Both the position numbers and the translations under genes were made by a program. The notes beneath the pieces were generated by a model. It searched no databases, had not been told where the DNA came from, and worked only from the letters and a program-made list of their open reading frames with translations. A DNA stretch of 64,000 nucleotides, taken from JAPLJM01 sp963708515. GTDB lineage: Bacteria; Desulfobacterota; Syntrophia; Syntrophales; Fen-1087. The stretch covers positions 434,001 to 498,000 of the forward strand of contig CAVPSX010000012.1 in NCBI GenBank assembly GCA_963708515.1, given 5' to 3'. Shown here piece after piece: positions 17,309-28,100 of the stretch (position 1 is the first letter of the stretch; each line of letters starts with the position of its first letter).

Positions 17309-18331
17309 ATGAGGGACCTTCCCGTTCCCGTCCTGTTGCTGTACAATCTGGATCCGGCCTGGTCAGACGGAGATCGGGGCATTGCCGTCCAGGAAGCCAA
17401 CCGGCTTGCATCAAGCCTCGGCGAGCTGGGCCATCCGGTAACCTCCATCGCCGTTCGCAACGCCGATCTGGCCGCCTGTCTCAGGAGTTATGATCCCCGT
17501 GAATGGATTGCTTTCAACTGGTGTGAAGAGCTGCCGGGTATGCCGCACAGCGACGCGCGTGTAGCGGAAATTCTTGAATCAGCGGGATTTACCTACACCG
17601 GGTCGACGCCGGAGGTGCTTCGGCTGAGCTGGGACAAGGCCGGAATGAAAAAGCTTCTAAACAAGCAGGATCTGCCCACGCCGCGCTGGCGCATATACGC
17701 TGATGCCGATCCCGGAGACTGGCGCTGGTTCCCCGCCATGGTGAAACCGGCGCAGGAGCATTGCAGCATCGGGGTAACGACCGATGCGGTTGTCCGGGAC
17801 GCCGGCGAGTTGCGAACCCGCATTGCCTGCATCCTTGACGCGTTCAGGCAGCCTGCCCTTGTGGAGGATTTTATCGACGGCCGGGAATTTCATGTTTCCC
17901 TGTGGGGCAACGAAGAGGTGCGGATGCTGCCGGTGGCGGAAATGGATTTCAGCCGTTTCGACGATGTGCGGGACCGTTTATGCACCTATGAGTCCAAGCA
18001 TCATCCGGGATCGCGGCATTATGAAGGAATTCAAACGTTGCTACCGGCTCCGTTGACGGCAGCGGAACATGATCTCCTGTACCGCACGGCGCAGTCGGCC
18101 TATCGGGCCTATCGCTGCCGTGACTTCGCGCGGCTGGATATCCGCCTGCGGGACGGGGTCTTTTACATCCTGGACATCAATCCCAATCCCGACATCAGTT
18201 CCGATGCCAGCTTGGCCTGCGCGGCGGAGGCCGCCGGTTTTTCCTTCGGCGCCATGGGCAGCCATTTGATCGGCCTGGCGGCTGTCCGTCACCCCATATT
18301 CGGACGTCGATTCAGCGCCGCCTCCGACTGA
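17309..18331 (+). CDS. ATP-grasp ligase related to D-alanine-D-alanine ligase
   Basis: A 340-residue ATP-grasp protein: pre-ATP-grasp domain (AVQEANRLASSLGELG), a substrate segment (GFTYTGSTPEVLRLSWDKAGMKKLL), the ATP-grasp core (FPAMVKPAQEHCSIGVT, LVEDFIDGREFHVSL) and the metal-binding end YILDINPNPDIS. These give ADP-forming carboxylate-amine ligation. It is too unlike DdlA/B in the active-site loop for me to call it a peptidoglycan enzyme, and no mur or fts genes are near. Start at ATG 17309 after GGAGAGG. The in-frame start at 17255 lacks a ribosome site. Confidence 0.82.
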   Translation: MRDLPVPVLLLYNLDPAWSDGDRGIAVQEANRLASSLGELGHPVTSIAVRNADLAACLRSYDPREWIAFNWCEELPGMPHSDARVAEILESAGFTYTGSTPEVLRLSWDKAGMKKLLNKQDLPTPRWRIYADADPGDWRWFPAMVKPAQEHCSIGVTTDAVVRDAGELRTRIACILDAFRQPALVEDFIDGREFHVSLWGNEEVRMLPVAEMDFSRFDDVRDRLCTYESKHHPGSRHYEGIQTLLPAPLTAAEHDLLYRTAQSAYRAYRCRDFARLDIRLRDGVFYILDINPNPDISSDASLACAAEAAGFSFGAMGSHLIGLAAVRHPIFGRRFSAASD

Positions 18332-18426
18332 ACAGGGGGGCAGCCCGTGCAAAAAAATATTGACAACTTTCCCCGATTTATTCATTGTAACGGCAAAACC
18401 AAACGCCATGAGAAGGAGATCAGATT

Positions 18427-18591
18427 ATGCCCACTTACGACTATCAGTGCCAGGACTGCAAACGGAAATTCTCCGTGACGCACCGCATCTCCGACCACGA
18501 CAAGGCGAAGGTCGTTTGTCCGAAGTGCAAAAGCCGGAAGGTCAAACAGCAAATTTCTCTATTTATCACGAAAACCAGCCGCAAAAGTTAA
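18427..18591 (+). CDS. small zinc-ribbon protein, FmdB family
   Basis: A 54-residue protein: MPTYDYQC begins the FmdB/CxxC_CXXC_SSSS regulatory-protein family, with zinc-binding pairs CQDC and CPKC and a basic tail (CKSRKVKQQ). A strong GAAGGAG site precedes the ATG. Such ribbons are common near translation and C1-metabolism genes in deltaproteobacteria; FmdB was named for a role near formamidase and its real function is unclear. It ends the forward run EF-G, ATPase, ATP-grasp, zinc ribbon. Confidence 0.88.
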   Translation: MPTYDYQCQDCKRKFSVTHRISDHDKAKVVCPKCKSRKVKQQISLFITKTSRKS

Positions 18592-19014
18592 CGATTTGGT
18601 AAAAAAGTCAGAGACCTCTCTTCGCATTGCGCCTCAGCCGAATGTCGCTGCGGTGTATACAAAGTGATGTTCACCCGGTCCATGCGCACTTCCTAAAAGA
18701 GAGACTCCTGCTTTTTTGACGGAAGTCCATCCTTTCAATCAGGATTCATTGATTTTCTTTCCAGAATATTAAGACATAAATACCCCGTTCTGCAAGGGGT
18801 CAGGACCAACGGATACGGGGAAGCTAATGCGCAGCGGTTTAGTTCTTCAATGCGTAATGATCATATCTATGGCAACCCCAACACCTCCTCACCGCAAGTT
18901 TCGGTTCAGCATTTTACCGCCAAATTAACTTTGACACACAAGATCATCTTGACTTACGCTCGGGCAGTCAATAAGCAAAGATAAAATTGATAAAAAATGA
19001 TGAGGGTAAATATC
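18592..19014. other. AT-rich gap before the lipoprotein gene
   Basis: No gene, repeat copy or clear terminator was recognised. TTGACA occurs at about 18931 and TTGACT at about 18948, but neither has a good -10 at the right distance, so the promoter of the next gene is not fixed. Confidence 0.4.
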
Positions 19015-20130
19015 ATGAGGAAACTACTTTTGTTAAGCATGGTGCTTTTCGCAATTTTTATTACTGCGTGCAGCAACAGCAGCGACAATTTGCATGATCA
19101 AAGAATAAGAATTGCCTTCCATGATGTCCCCTATCAGACCGAAAAATATCTGCGTATCGGCTACACGCTGGAGACATGGGAATATGAAAAAGACGGTCTG
19201 GAGCTGCAGCAGATAAAGGTTCTGGATGCAGACACCAAAGAAGAGCTGTTTATCATCGATAAAAATAACATGCCGAAAATATACAAGAATCCTCTGACTT
19301 CAAGCCCCTATTTTGTCTTTGACATCCTGACAGACTATTACCTTTCGATACAACTTCCCATTCCCCTGGGGACAACACCGCCAAGAAACGTGTCCCATCG
19401 CTTTATCTTGAAAAATACTGCCGACAATAGCGAATTGGCCATAGAAGGGGCAGTGTTCTCGCCACGCACAAACGAAGCGCCGCTTGTGATTGCCTCGCCG
19501 CTTAAAGGAGAGAACCTCTATTACTTGAACCAGTCAACCATGGGTTATCATTTTTATGTATTAATGTTTATGAACGGCAAAATCTTCAAGCCTGAGCGCT
19601 ATGCAATCGACACGTCTGAGATAAAGAGTGATTTAACCACGTACTTGAAGGGAGATCCCAAAGTGAACACTTCCTATTTCAATTACGGGAGGACCTTGTA
19701 CGCCGTTGCCGATGGGAAGGTGGTGCATATTCAGGACGGTCGGCCGGAAAAATCCGGAGATGCAAAGGATGTCACCTTAAAATCGGCGGATGAATATGCC
19801 GGAAACTACCTGGTGCTGGATATCGGGGGCGGGCGGTATGCCTATTATTGTCACTGTATTCCGAACTCTTTTTTGGTAAGAGTGGGCGACGGGGTGAAGG
19901 AAGGCGACCCGATCGCACAGTTGGGCAATTCAGGCAATTCTACAGGACCGCATCTCCACTTCCATATAGCTGACGGGCCGGAGATTTGGACATCCAACGG
20001 TCTTCCCTTTGTGCTGAAGAAATATACAAAGACAGGTATATTTATCGAACCGGGCCCTGGTACTCTCATGCCTCATGAACCTTTTACCAACGCCATGATG
20101 GAAAATACAACCGTGTTCAATGTGGAATAA
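19015..20130 (+). CDS. lipoprotein with M23 (LytM-like) peptidase domain
   Basis: A 371-residue exported lipoprotein: signal peptide (RKLLLLSMVLFAIF) with lipobox ITAC, about 200 residues of beta-rich sequence, then an M23 domain (YAVADGKVVHI, GDGVKEGDPIAQLGNSGNSTGPHLHFHI). The HLHFH pair is the usual zinc/catalytic motif of lysostaphin-like peptidoglycan endopeptidases. The first zinc His (normally HxxxD) is not evident; RYAIDTSEI stands near its place, with Asp but no His. The enzyme may be divergent or inactive. Start at 19015 after GAGGGT. The gene is richer in A/T than its neighbours, which hints at transfer. Confidence 0.82.
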   Translation: MRKLLLLSMVLFAIFITACSNSSDNLHDQRIRIAFHDVPYQTEKYLRIGYTLETWEYEKDGLELQQIKVLDADTKEELFIIDKNNMPKIYKNPLTSSPYFVFDILTDYYLSIQLPIPLGTTPPRNVSHRFILKNTADNSELAIEGAVFSPRTNEAPLVIASPLKGENLYYLNQSTMGYHFYVLMFMNGKIFKPERYAIDTSEIKSDLTTYLKGDPKVNTSYFNYGRTLYAVADGKVVHIQDGRPEKSGDAKDVTLKSADEYAGNYLVLDIGGGRYAYYCHCIPNSFLVRVGDGVKEGDPIAQLGNSGNSTGPHLHFHIADGPEIWTSNGLPFVLKKYTKTGIFIEPGPGTLMPHEPFTNAMMENTTVFNVE

Positions 20131-20347
20131 AAAAATCTATAGGGACATCCTCAACGGATTCATCTGTGGACAAGGTTAAGGAGGGTAGCATGAGTCTAAA
20201 GCGGTATATGTAAGATTCAGTGAACATTTCGACCCGTAATACTTAGTGTTAGTCATGCCACAATGTTATCGACTTGTCGGTGTGGTCAGTCAAGACTCAA
20301 TTCACCAGATTATTAAATCAAAAAGTATGCATAAACCGGATGAGCCA
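20131..20347. other. gap with a ribosome-site-led seven-codon frame
   Basis: AAGGAGGG stands before ATG 20190, which opens only MSLKRYM before TAA (20211-20213). It looks like the preserved start of a gene that has otherwise been lost, or a leader peptide with nothing obvious to regulate. Nothing else was recognised. Confidence 0.3.
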
Positions 20348-21572
20348 TTAAAGTGAATCCAGGAAGCGGTCCAGAATCCTGGTCATCTCGTCGTATCGGG
20401 GATTGTAGGTGAGCCGGCGCAGCGTGTAGCGGCTCAGATTCTGCGATGTGAGTTCGCCCTGCCAGAGATGCGGATCATGCAGGCAGGACATCCGCTTTTC
20501 GTGGTCGGCCTGGTAATGCAGGCAGTATTTATACCCCCCGTTTTTGCCATAATGGGGATCATCAGGCGGCACGAGCAGCGAGATGTGGGCATAATCGAGA
20601 ACCCGATCTTCTGGAAGGAAACTCTTCTGAAATAGAATTCTGGCATCGGTGTCCTTGCGGCTTTTCGAATCCTCCTTACCGTAAAGCAGCAGCAAGCTTT
20701 TGGGCGATGTCGCGTAAGCCTTGAAGACATCGACAATTTTATCCGTGTCAACCGAGATGTCATCTGCGCTGACAGCGGTAAAGACCGGCATGGAGAGGCG
20801 TCTGCCCGATGCAATAGCGGCATCGATTTCACGGGTCAGCCGGTAAACCTGGACGCCTCCGTTTATCGCAAAGCTTTCATATTTGGCATAATCCTTGTCA
20901 TCCCCTTTGCTTCCAAGCCAATCCGTAAAAACATTCATGAACCCGGCCATGGCAGCCCACGGACTTCTGATGCCCACGGCTGGAGCAAACAGGATCAGTC
21001 CGTGAACATCCTTATTTTTCAAGGCTTCGCGGATGCAGAGGGCGCCACCCGTAGAGAATCCGCCCAGATAGAGTTTCTCCACCTGAGGCCTCAGTCGCAA
21101 CACCATATTCCGTCGCACGGATCCACTCCTGATAGCCGACGCTCAGAAGGTCGCCGGGGACGGTGCCGTGGCCCGGCAACAGAATCGATCGAACCAGAAA
21201 GCCCCGCTGCTGAAGGCTCCGGGCAATCGGTTGCATGAAATAGGGAGAGTCCGACAGGCCATGGATCAGCAGGATTCCTTTTTCATGGCGGCCCTCCCGA
21301 TTCCGGGGGAATCGGCTTTCATCGGGTATCAACTCAAAAGGCCGATTGGCATCCAGAACGATTTTCCGGTTGGCTTCATGGATATCCACACGGGCTTTTT
21401 CAATCATATGTTCGGATTGCCGGATATATTCATCGAAAGTCACATCCCGGCCGAAGGTGAACCGGCTGTTGAGTCCCGATTCCTGGAGACGCGGAGGTAG
21501 TGTCGCGCAACCGGCCAGCACAACCGTCAGAATAAAAAAGAGTAAATGCTGCTTGAGTCTTTTAAGGCGCAT
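20348..21572 (-). pseudogene. alpha/beta-hydrolase lipoprotein interrupted by a frameshift
   Basis: Two overlapping reverse frames together make one hydrolase. The first (21572-21012) has a lipoprotein signal (FFILTVVLAGC), the oxyanion segment ILLIHGLSDSPYF and HGTVPGD. The second (about 21118-20348) continues with the nucleophile elbow LGGFSTGG, the Asp-bearing region TAVSADD and HISLLVPPDDPHY, which could hold the catalytic His. The join falls near 21090-21118, where EWIRATEYGV should continue as LRLRPQVEKLYLGG; a single-base change restores it. It is either a recent pseudogene or a sequence error. It would be an outer- or inner-membrane-anchored esterase of unknown substrate. Confidence 0.8.
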
Positions 21573-21605
21573 CAGAACCCCTGTTCAGCGATGGTTATAG
21601 GTTTC

Positions 21606-21772
21606 GAGAGCTTTGCATGACCGCTGATAAATGGTTCGCACGCGGCGAATCAAAGATTTTTCGACTTTCCAGGAATAAGACTAATTCACCGATTTCAACA
21701 GGATTTAGACCTTATCCTAATTTCTTGCGAAAAAGATTTTGAGCCGCGGTGAAGCCATTGATCAGCAATCTC
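21606..21772 (+). repeat. dispersed palindromic repeat, copy 4
   Basis: A well preserved forward copy: GAGAGCTTTGCATGACCGCTGATAAATGG, GGCGAATCAAAGATTTTTCGACTTTCC, core ATTCACCGATTTCAACA, right arm GCGAAAAAGATTTTGAGCCGCGG...GAAGCC. It lies between the hydrolase start and recC. Confidence 0.88.
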
Positions 21773-21876
21773 ATTTTATGATACCCAAAGCCGCAGATAT
21801 AATCAACGATTGGTTTTTGAAGGTGCGTATGCTATGAATCACAAGGATTATTTCATGTATCAATATGGAATGAGTC

Positions 21877-24800
21877 ATGGCCGTTTTTAAACGCTATGCC
21901 GGAAACCGGTTGGGGCTTCTTGCCGACCGCCTGGCTGAATGCATCCGGACCCCTCTCTCCTCCCCCTGGCGCCGGAAATCATCATTGTACAGAGCAAGGG
22001 GATGGAGCGCTGGCTGTCCATGGAACTGGCTCGCCGCCACGGCATCTGCGCCAATATACGCCTTCCCTTTCCTAACGCCTTTCTGGACGAATTGTTCAGG
22101 ACCATGCTGCCAGAATACCGGGAGGCACCGGCCTATGATCCGGAAATTATGGCATGGCGGATCATGGACGCGTTGCCCGCCTGCCTTACGGATCCGGTAT
22201 TTGCGCACCTCCGGCGTTACCTGCAGGACGACGCCGGCGGACTCAAGGTTTATCAGCTAGCTTACCGCGTGGCCGATCTCTTCGATCAGTATCTGGTGTT
22301 CCGCCCGGACATGGTACTGGACTGGGAGGCGGGCAAAAGCGGGTACGGCGAGGATGCCTGGCAGGCCAAACTCTGGCGGAAGCTGCGGCAGAATGACAAA
22401 AGCCATCACCCCGCCGGCCTCCGGCGCATGCTGCTTGAGCAGATTCGGCGCTCCCTGCCGACGTCCGGACCTCTGCCGGAACGCATTTCCATTTTCGGAA
22501 TCTCCTGGCTTCCGCCCTTCCATCTTGAGATTTTCCATGCGTTGTCCGGCCGGCTGGATGTCAACCTCTTTGCCCTGAATCCCTGCCGTGAATTCTGGAC
22601 GGACATCCGGTCCGAACGGGAAGTGGGCAGGGCCGTTGAAAAAAGCAGAGTATCCAGCGGGATAAAAACCCTGTCTGCAACCGACCTCCATCTCGAAGGG
22701 GGCAACAGCCTCCTGGCTTCGTTGGGAACACAGGGCCGCGACTTCTTCAAATGGCTCACGGACCTGACCGGAGAGGAATATGACGTTTTTATTGATCCCG
22801 GCGAGGCCACTCTCCTGCAGGCGATTCAGTCAGACATTCTGCATCTGCGGGAAAGGGGCCGGGGCGAACAGGCGAAAACCTGCATCGATTCTCTGGACCA
22901 ATCGATGCGTATCCATTCCTGTCACAGTCCCATGCGGGAGGTGGAGACGCTGCACGATCAGATTCTGGCCCTGTTCGATGACGATCCGGACCTACTCCCC
23001 CGGGACATCCTGGTCATGGCGCCGGACATGGACACTTATGCCCCCCTGATTCATGCTGTTTTTGACGCCACTTCGGCGCCGTCTCAGGATCATGCCGCCC
23101 TCCCCCGGATTCCCTTTACCATCGCCGACCGGAGCCTCAGGGAAGACAGCCCCATCATGGATGCCTTTCTGGACCTTCTGGAATTATCGGGCAGCCGTTT
23201 CGAAGTTTCATCGGTCCTCGCCCTGCTCGAAGCGCCGCCGGTCAAGAGAAGATTCGGCCTGTCGGAAGAGGATATGGAGCGGATTCGGCGCTGGGTCAGC
23301 GACGTCCGCATCCGATGGGGCATTGACGGGGCATCCCTTCGACAGGCAGGATTGCCGGACTTTCCGGATAACACCTGGATGGCCGGTCTTGAAAGGCTTT
23401 TCCTGGGTTATGCCCTGCCCGGACGGGACGAGCAGCTGTTCAACGGTATTCTGCCCTACGATGCAATCGAAGGCCTGGAGGCTCAGACACTGGGCCGCCT
23501 GGTTGAATATCTCAATGGTCTCTTTGCATGTGTGAAGGTTCTGGATCAATCCAGAACGCCCGGCGATTGGGCGGCGGTCCTGTTGACGCTTCTGGCACAG
23601 TTTATTGAGGGCGATGAGGAGACCCAAAGGGACGTGCAGGCGGTCCGTCAGAGCCTCCTGCGTCTAACCTGGCTGGGCGAGCGTTCCGGCTTTGACGCCC
23701 CGGTGACCATCAGCGTCATCAAGTCCTTTCTCAGGCAGCACTTCGAACAGCAAGGCTTCGGCGCCGGATATATCAGCGGCGGCGTCACCTGTTGCGCCAT
23801 GCTACCCATGCGCAGCATTCCTTTCAAGGTGATCTGCCTGCTCGGAATGAACCATGACGACTATCCTCGCCCTTCCCGAACGCCGAGCTTTGATCTGATG
23901 GCGAAAGCCCCCCGGCCGGGAGATCGTTCGCGGCGCCATGACGACCGTTACCTCTTCCTGGAATCCCTGCTTTCGGCAAGACAGAAACTGATCATCAGTT
24001 ATGTCGGCCAGAGCATTGCGGACAGCAGCTCCCTGCCTCCTTCCGTCGTGGTCTCGGAACTGCTGGATACCATTGAAAAGGGGTTTACATCGCCGGACGG
24101 CGCCATCAGGAACCTGCTGACGACGAACCATCGCCTGCAGGCCTTTCATCCGGCTTATTTTTCAGGACAATCAAATCTTTTCAGTTATTCAGAAGAAAAC
24201 AGCCATGCCGCCCGGCGACTGCGGGCGCGTTTCGACGCCAGGCCGACATTTTTTGCCGGCGCTCTTCCTGATCCCGGCAAGGACTGGAGAAATATTGAAG
24301 TCATCGATCTGGTTAATTTTTTCCGAAACCCTTGTCGTTTTCTGCTGGAAAGACGCCTGGGGACGACGCTTGTGGAGGATGCGGATATGCCTGTTGACCA
24401 GGAGGCATTCGACATCACCGGGCTGGAAAGATACGACCTTGAGCAACGTCTTGTGGAAAAGGCGCTCGCCGGGCAGCATCCGGAGGCGCTCTTCCCGATA
24501 TTTCGCGCCTCCGGCCGGCTTCCTCATGGAAACGTGGGCGCCATCTGTTATAATAACCTGATTCGGGGAGTGGAAAATTTTACAGCCGGAATCAAACCCT
24601 TTCTGACGGGCGAAGCGCTGGAGCCTGTCGATGTCCGTCTGGATATCGCCGGTTTTCAGTTGCATGGCCGTATTGAGAACCGGCGCCCCGGCGGCCTGTT
24701 TCACTATCGCTATGCTGAACTCAAAGCCGGGGATCACCTGCGGCTCTGGGTGCATCACCTGATTCTGAATCATATGCAGCCGGACGGGCAGGACTCCTTC

Positions 24801-25166
24801 GGGAGCCTCCTGATCGGCCGTGATCAGGGGTGGGCGTATCTACCCGTCACAAATGCCGCAGCCGTTCTGCAGCAGCTATTAACACTGTATTGGAAGGGAT
24901 TGTCTGTGCCGCTCAAGTTCTTTCCGGACGCTTCATGGACATACGCGGAGCAGAGGCTTGAAAACGGAAAGACAATAACCGAGGCCTTGCGTATGGCACG
25001 GCCGCTCTGGACGGGCTCCGACTACAGACGCGGCGAATCGAAAGATCGTTACTACCGACGCTGTTTCGGGGAACAGGATCCCCTCGACGAGGAATTCGAG
25101 CAACTGTCGGTGCTGGTTTATGAACCGTTGATGAAACACAGAACGAGTGCTTTGCATGGCCGCTGA
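21877..25166 (+). CDS. recC: exodeoxyribonuclease V gamma subunit RecC (one-base frameshift near the start)
   Basis: RecC-type protein of the RecBCD helicase-nuclease for double-strand break repair. The main frame (21939-25166) has APEIIIVQSKGMERWLSMELARR, the VMAPDMDTYAPLI motif, the FTIADRSLREDSPIMDAFL segment, ISGGVTCCAMLPMRSIPFKVICLLGMN and HLRLWVHHL. The true N-terminus (MAVFKRYAGNRLGLLADRLAE...TPLSSP) lies in another frame from ATG 21877. Restoring one C to the run CCCCC at 21962-21966 joins the two exactly as TPLSSPLAPEIIIVQ. The last codons (SALHGR) and the stop come from what looks like a repeat end. It is followed three bases later by recB. Confidence 0.88.
21962..21966 (+). other. 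C-run frameshift site in recC
   Basis: Five C where six would keep the reading frame of RecC. It is either a sequencing/assembly error, a slippage-prone natural site, or a recent null mutation. Confidence 0.75.
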
Positions 25167-25172
25167 AAAATG
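25145..25172 (+). repeat. left-end fragment of the dispersed repeat at the recC/recB junction
   Basis: GAGTGCTTTGCATGGCCGCTGAAAAATG matches the left end of the copies at 21606 and 60425 almost base for base. It supplies the TGA stop of recC (25164-25166) and the ATG of recB (25170-25172). The rest of the repeat is absent. Confidence 0.7.
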
Positions 25173-28100
25173 ACTCCCTTTGATCTTCTAAAGAGCCCGT
25201 TGCAGGGCACCCATCTCATCGAGGCCGGCGCCGGCACGGGAAAAACCTATGCCATCGCCGGTCTCTACATCCGCCTCATCCTCGAAAGGGCAATTCCGGT
25301 GAGGGAGATTCTTGTGGTCACTTTCACCCTGGCGGCCACGGCCGAGCTGAAAGACCGCATCCGCCGCAAGCTCCGGGACACCCTCGATGCATTTTTGCAG
25401 GAGGACAGCAAAGATGCTTTTCTACAGGCGCTCATCCGTACCTTCCCGCATCCCGCTCTGCGAAAAGAGGCCTGCGAGCGCCTTCGCGCCGCTCTCCGGG
25501 ATTTCGATGAAGCCGCCATCTTCACCATTCACGGCTTTTGCCGGCGTATGCTCCACGAACATGCCTTTGAAAGCGGAGCCCTTTTTGACACCGAACTTGT
25601 GCCGGATCAGCGCCGGTTGAAAGAAGAAATTGTCCGGGATTTCTGGCGGACGCATTTCTACGGGACCCTGCCCGAACTCATCGGATATGCCATGAGTCAG
25701 GGCTTCACGCCCGCTTCATTGGTCAGGCAGGTGGAGAATATCGCCTTGAATCCCGATATCCGTGTCCTGCCCGAAGGCGAACCTACTTCCATCGACATCA
25801 TCCGGAAGTCCCTCGCTGCTTTCTACGCGATGGTTGCGGAATTGCAGGCCATCTGGACGTCGGTACGGGAAGAGGTCCGTCAAAAGCTTCAGGATCCGGC
25901 CCTCAAAGCCAATATTTACGGCCCGAAGACGGCAAACCGTCTCGTAGACGCCATGGATGAGTGGCTGGCCGCGAGAGAATTCCAGCCCTTCATGGATTTT
26001 GAGAAAATGACCCCTGAGAGGATCGCAAAAGCCGTCCGGAAAAACACAAACCCTCCGGAACATCCGGTATTCGCGATCTGCCAAGCGCTTCTGGAGAAAG
26101 CCGACGATCTGCGCCGGGAGCTGGATCAATATTTGCTTTTTTTAAAAACCGCTCTCATCAGGATGCTCAGGACTGAACTGCCTGCCCGCAAGCAGAAACA
26201 GAACATTCTGTTTTATGACGACCTGCTCGTCAGGTTGAGAGACGCGCTCGAAAAAGAGGGAGGCGGCGCACTCGCAACCGTGATTGGCAATCAATTCAAA
26301 GCCGCCCTGATCGACGAATTCCAAGATACCGATCCAATTCAGTATGCTATTTTTCATACCGTTTTCGGCGGGGAAGACCACACCCTTTTTCTGATCGGCG
26401 ATCCCAAACAGGCCATTTACAGCTTCCGCGGCGCCGATATTTTTGCCTATATGCAGGCGGCAGGCGACGTCGGGACGGGCCATACCCTCGATCGGAACTG
26501 GCGGTCGGAACCGGGCCTCATTGAGGCTGTCAATGCCCTGTTTTCCAGGCCCGGCAACCCCTTCGTGTACGGGGATATTTCCTTTCGTCCTGCAGAAGCC
26601 GCCCCGATGGTCGGGCGCAAGATTCTAACTATCGACGGGAAACAGCCTTCCCCCCTGGAATGGTGGTTCATCCCGGCCGTCTTGTTCACGCAATCAGACA
26701 AACCCCTGCCAAAAGAGACAGCCCGGCGATTCATCGCCGACGCCGTAGCGGCGGAAATATCGCATCTCATTCGCCTGGGGCGCGAGCATCGCGCCATGAT
26801 CGGACAAAGTCCGCTTGATGAGAGCGATATGGCCGTGCTGGTGCGCACGAATCGGGAAGCCGGGCTGATCCAGCGGGCCTTGCAGAACCTCCGGATTCCC
26901 AGCGTCCTTACCAGCGAGGAAAACGTCTTCGATTCCCATGAAGCAGGCGAACTCCTGCAGGTATTGCAGGGAATTGCATGGCCCGCCCGTGAAAATCTCG
27001 TACGCGGCGCTCTGGCGACGGACATGCTGGGCGCGGGCCCAGGCGCCCTTGATCAATGGCTGCACGACGACGACGGCTGGTCGGCCCGTCTGGAAACATT
27101 CAGACAGGATCACGAATTATGGAAAACACGGGGCTTCATGCGGATGTTCCGGACCCTGACCCTCAGAGAGGGCGTGCGGAGCCGTCTGCTGTCCTTTCCG
27201 GACGGCGAACGCCGCCTGACAAACCTTCTGCATCTAACAGAGATCCTCCATGAGGAATCCCAATCCCGGAACCTGGACAATGACCGGCTGTTGCAGTGGC
27301 TGGCGGAGCAACTGTCCGGCAAGGGGCGGGAAGACCGGGACGAGCACCTCCTGCGCCTGGAAAGCGACTCCCGCGCGGTGAAGATCCTGACCATCCACAA
27401 GAGCAAGGGACTCGAGTACCCGGTTGTCTTCTGTCCATTTGCCTGGGGATCGTCGCGCATTGCCAGAGGACCTTTTTATTTTCATGATGAAAGCCGCAAT
27501 CGGGAGTTGACGCTCGAACTCGGGCCTGCGAACCAGAGCGCGCACAAGCTCTCAGCGGAAAGGGAACGGCTGGCCGAAAACTGCCGTCTTCTCTATGTGG
27601 CGCTGACGCGGGCGAAACACCGCTGTTATTTCCTGTGGGGACACATCAATGAAACGGGCAGTTCCGCACCGGCCTATCTCTTCCACGGGGCGAAAGCGGA
27701 TATCCATCCAGACTGCGGGGAAGGTACCGTTGACGTCCTGGAAAAACACGTGGGAGCAATGTCGGATCAGGACATGCACAGCGATTTGGAGCGTATCACG
27801 GCAGACAGCGGCGGAACGATCCGGTTGCGGGAGCTTCCCAAAACGCCGGGCATCCCCGTGCCGCCGCGCGTGGACGCTTTCGAAGTAATCGCCTGCCGGA
27901 CATTCAAGGGACGTATTGATCCATCCTGGAAAGTGGCCAGCTATTCGCTGCTTGTTTCCAGCCCCTCCACACTGATGGACCTGCCGGACCGGGATGCGGC
28001 TTTGTCTCCGGCGCCATCATATTCACCCAACCTTCATACCCCTTCTCCTGCCTTCCCCGGGCGGGAGGACAGGACGGAAGGGGAAGCCGACAGAAGCATT

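Noticed and set aside
18610..18660. Possible degraded repeat copy (GAGACCTCTCTTCGC)
   Set aside because: Only the first dozen bases resemble the repeat end; arms and core cannot be aligned.
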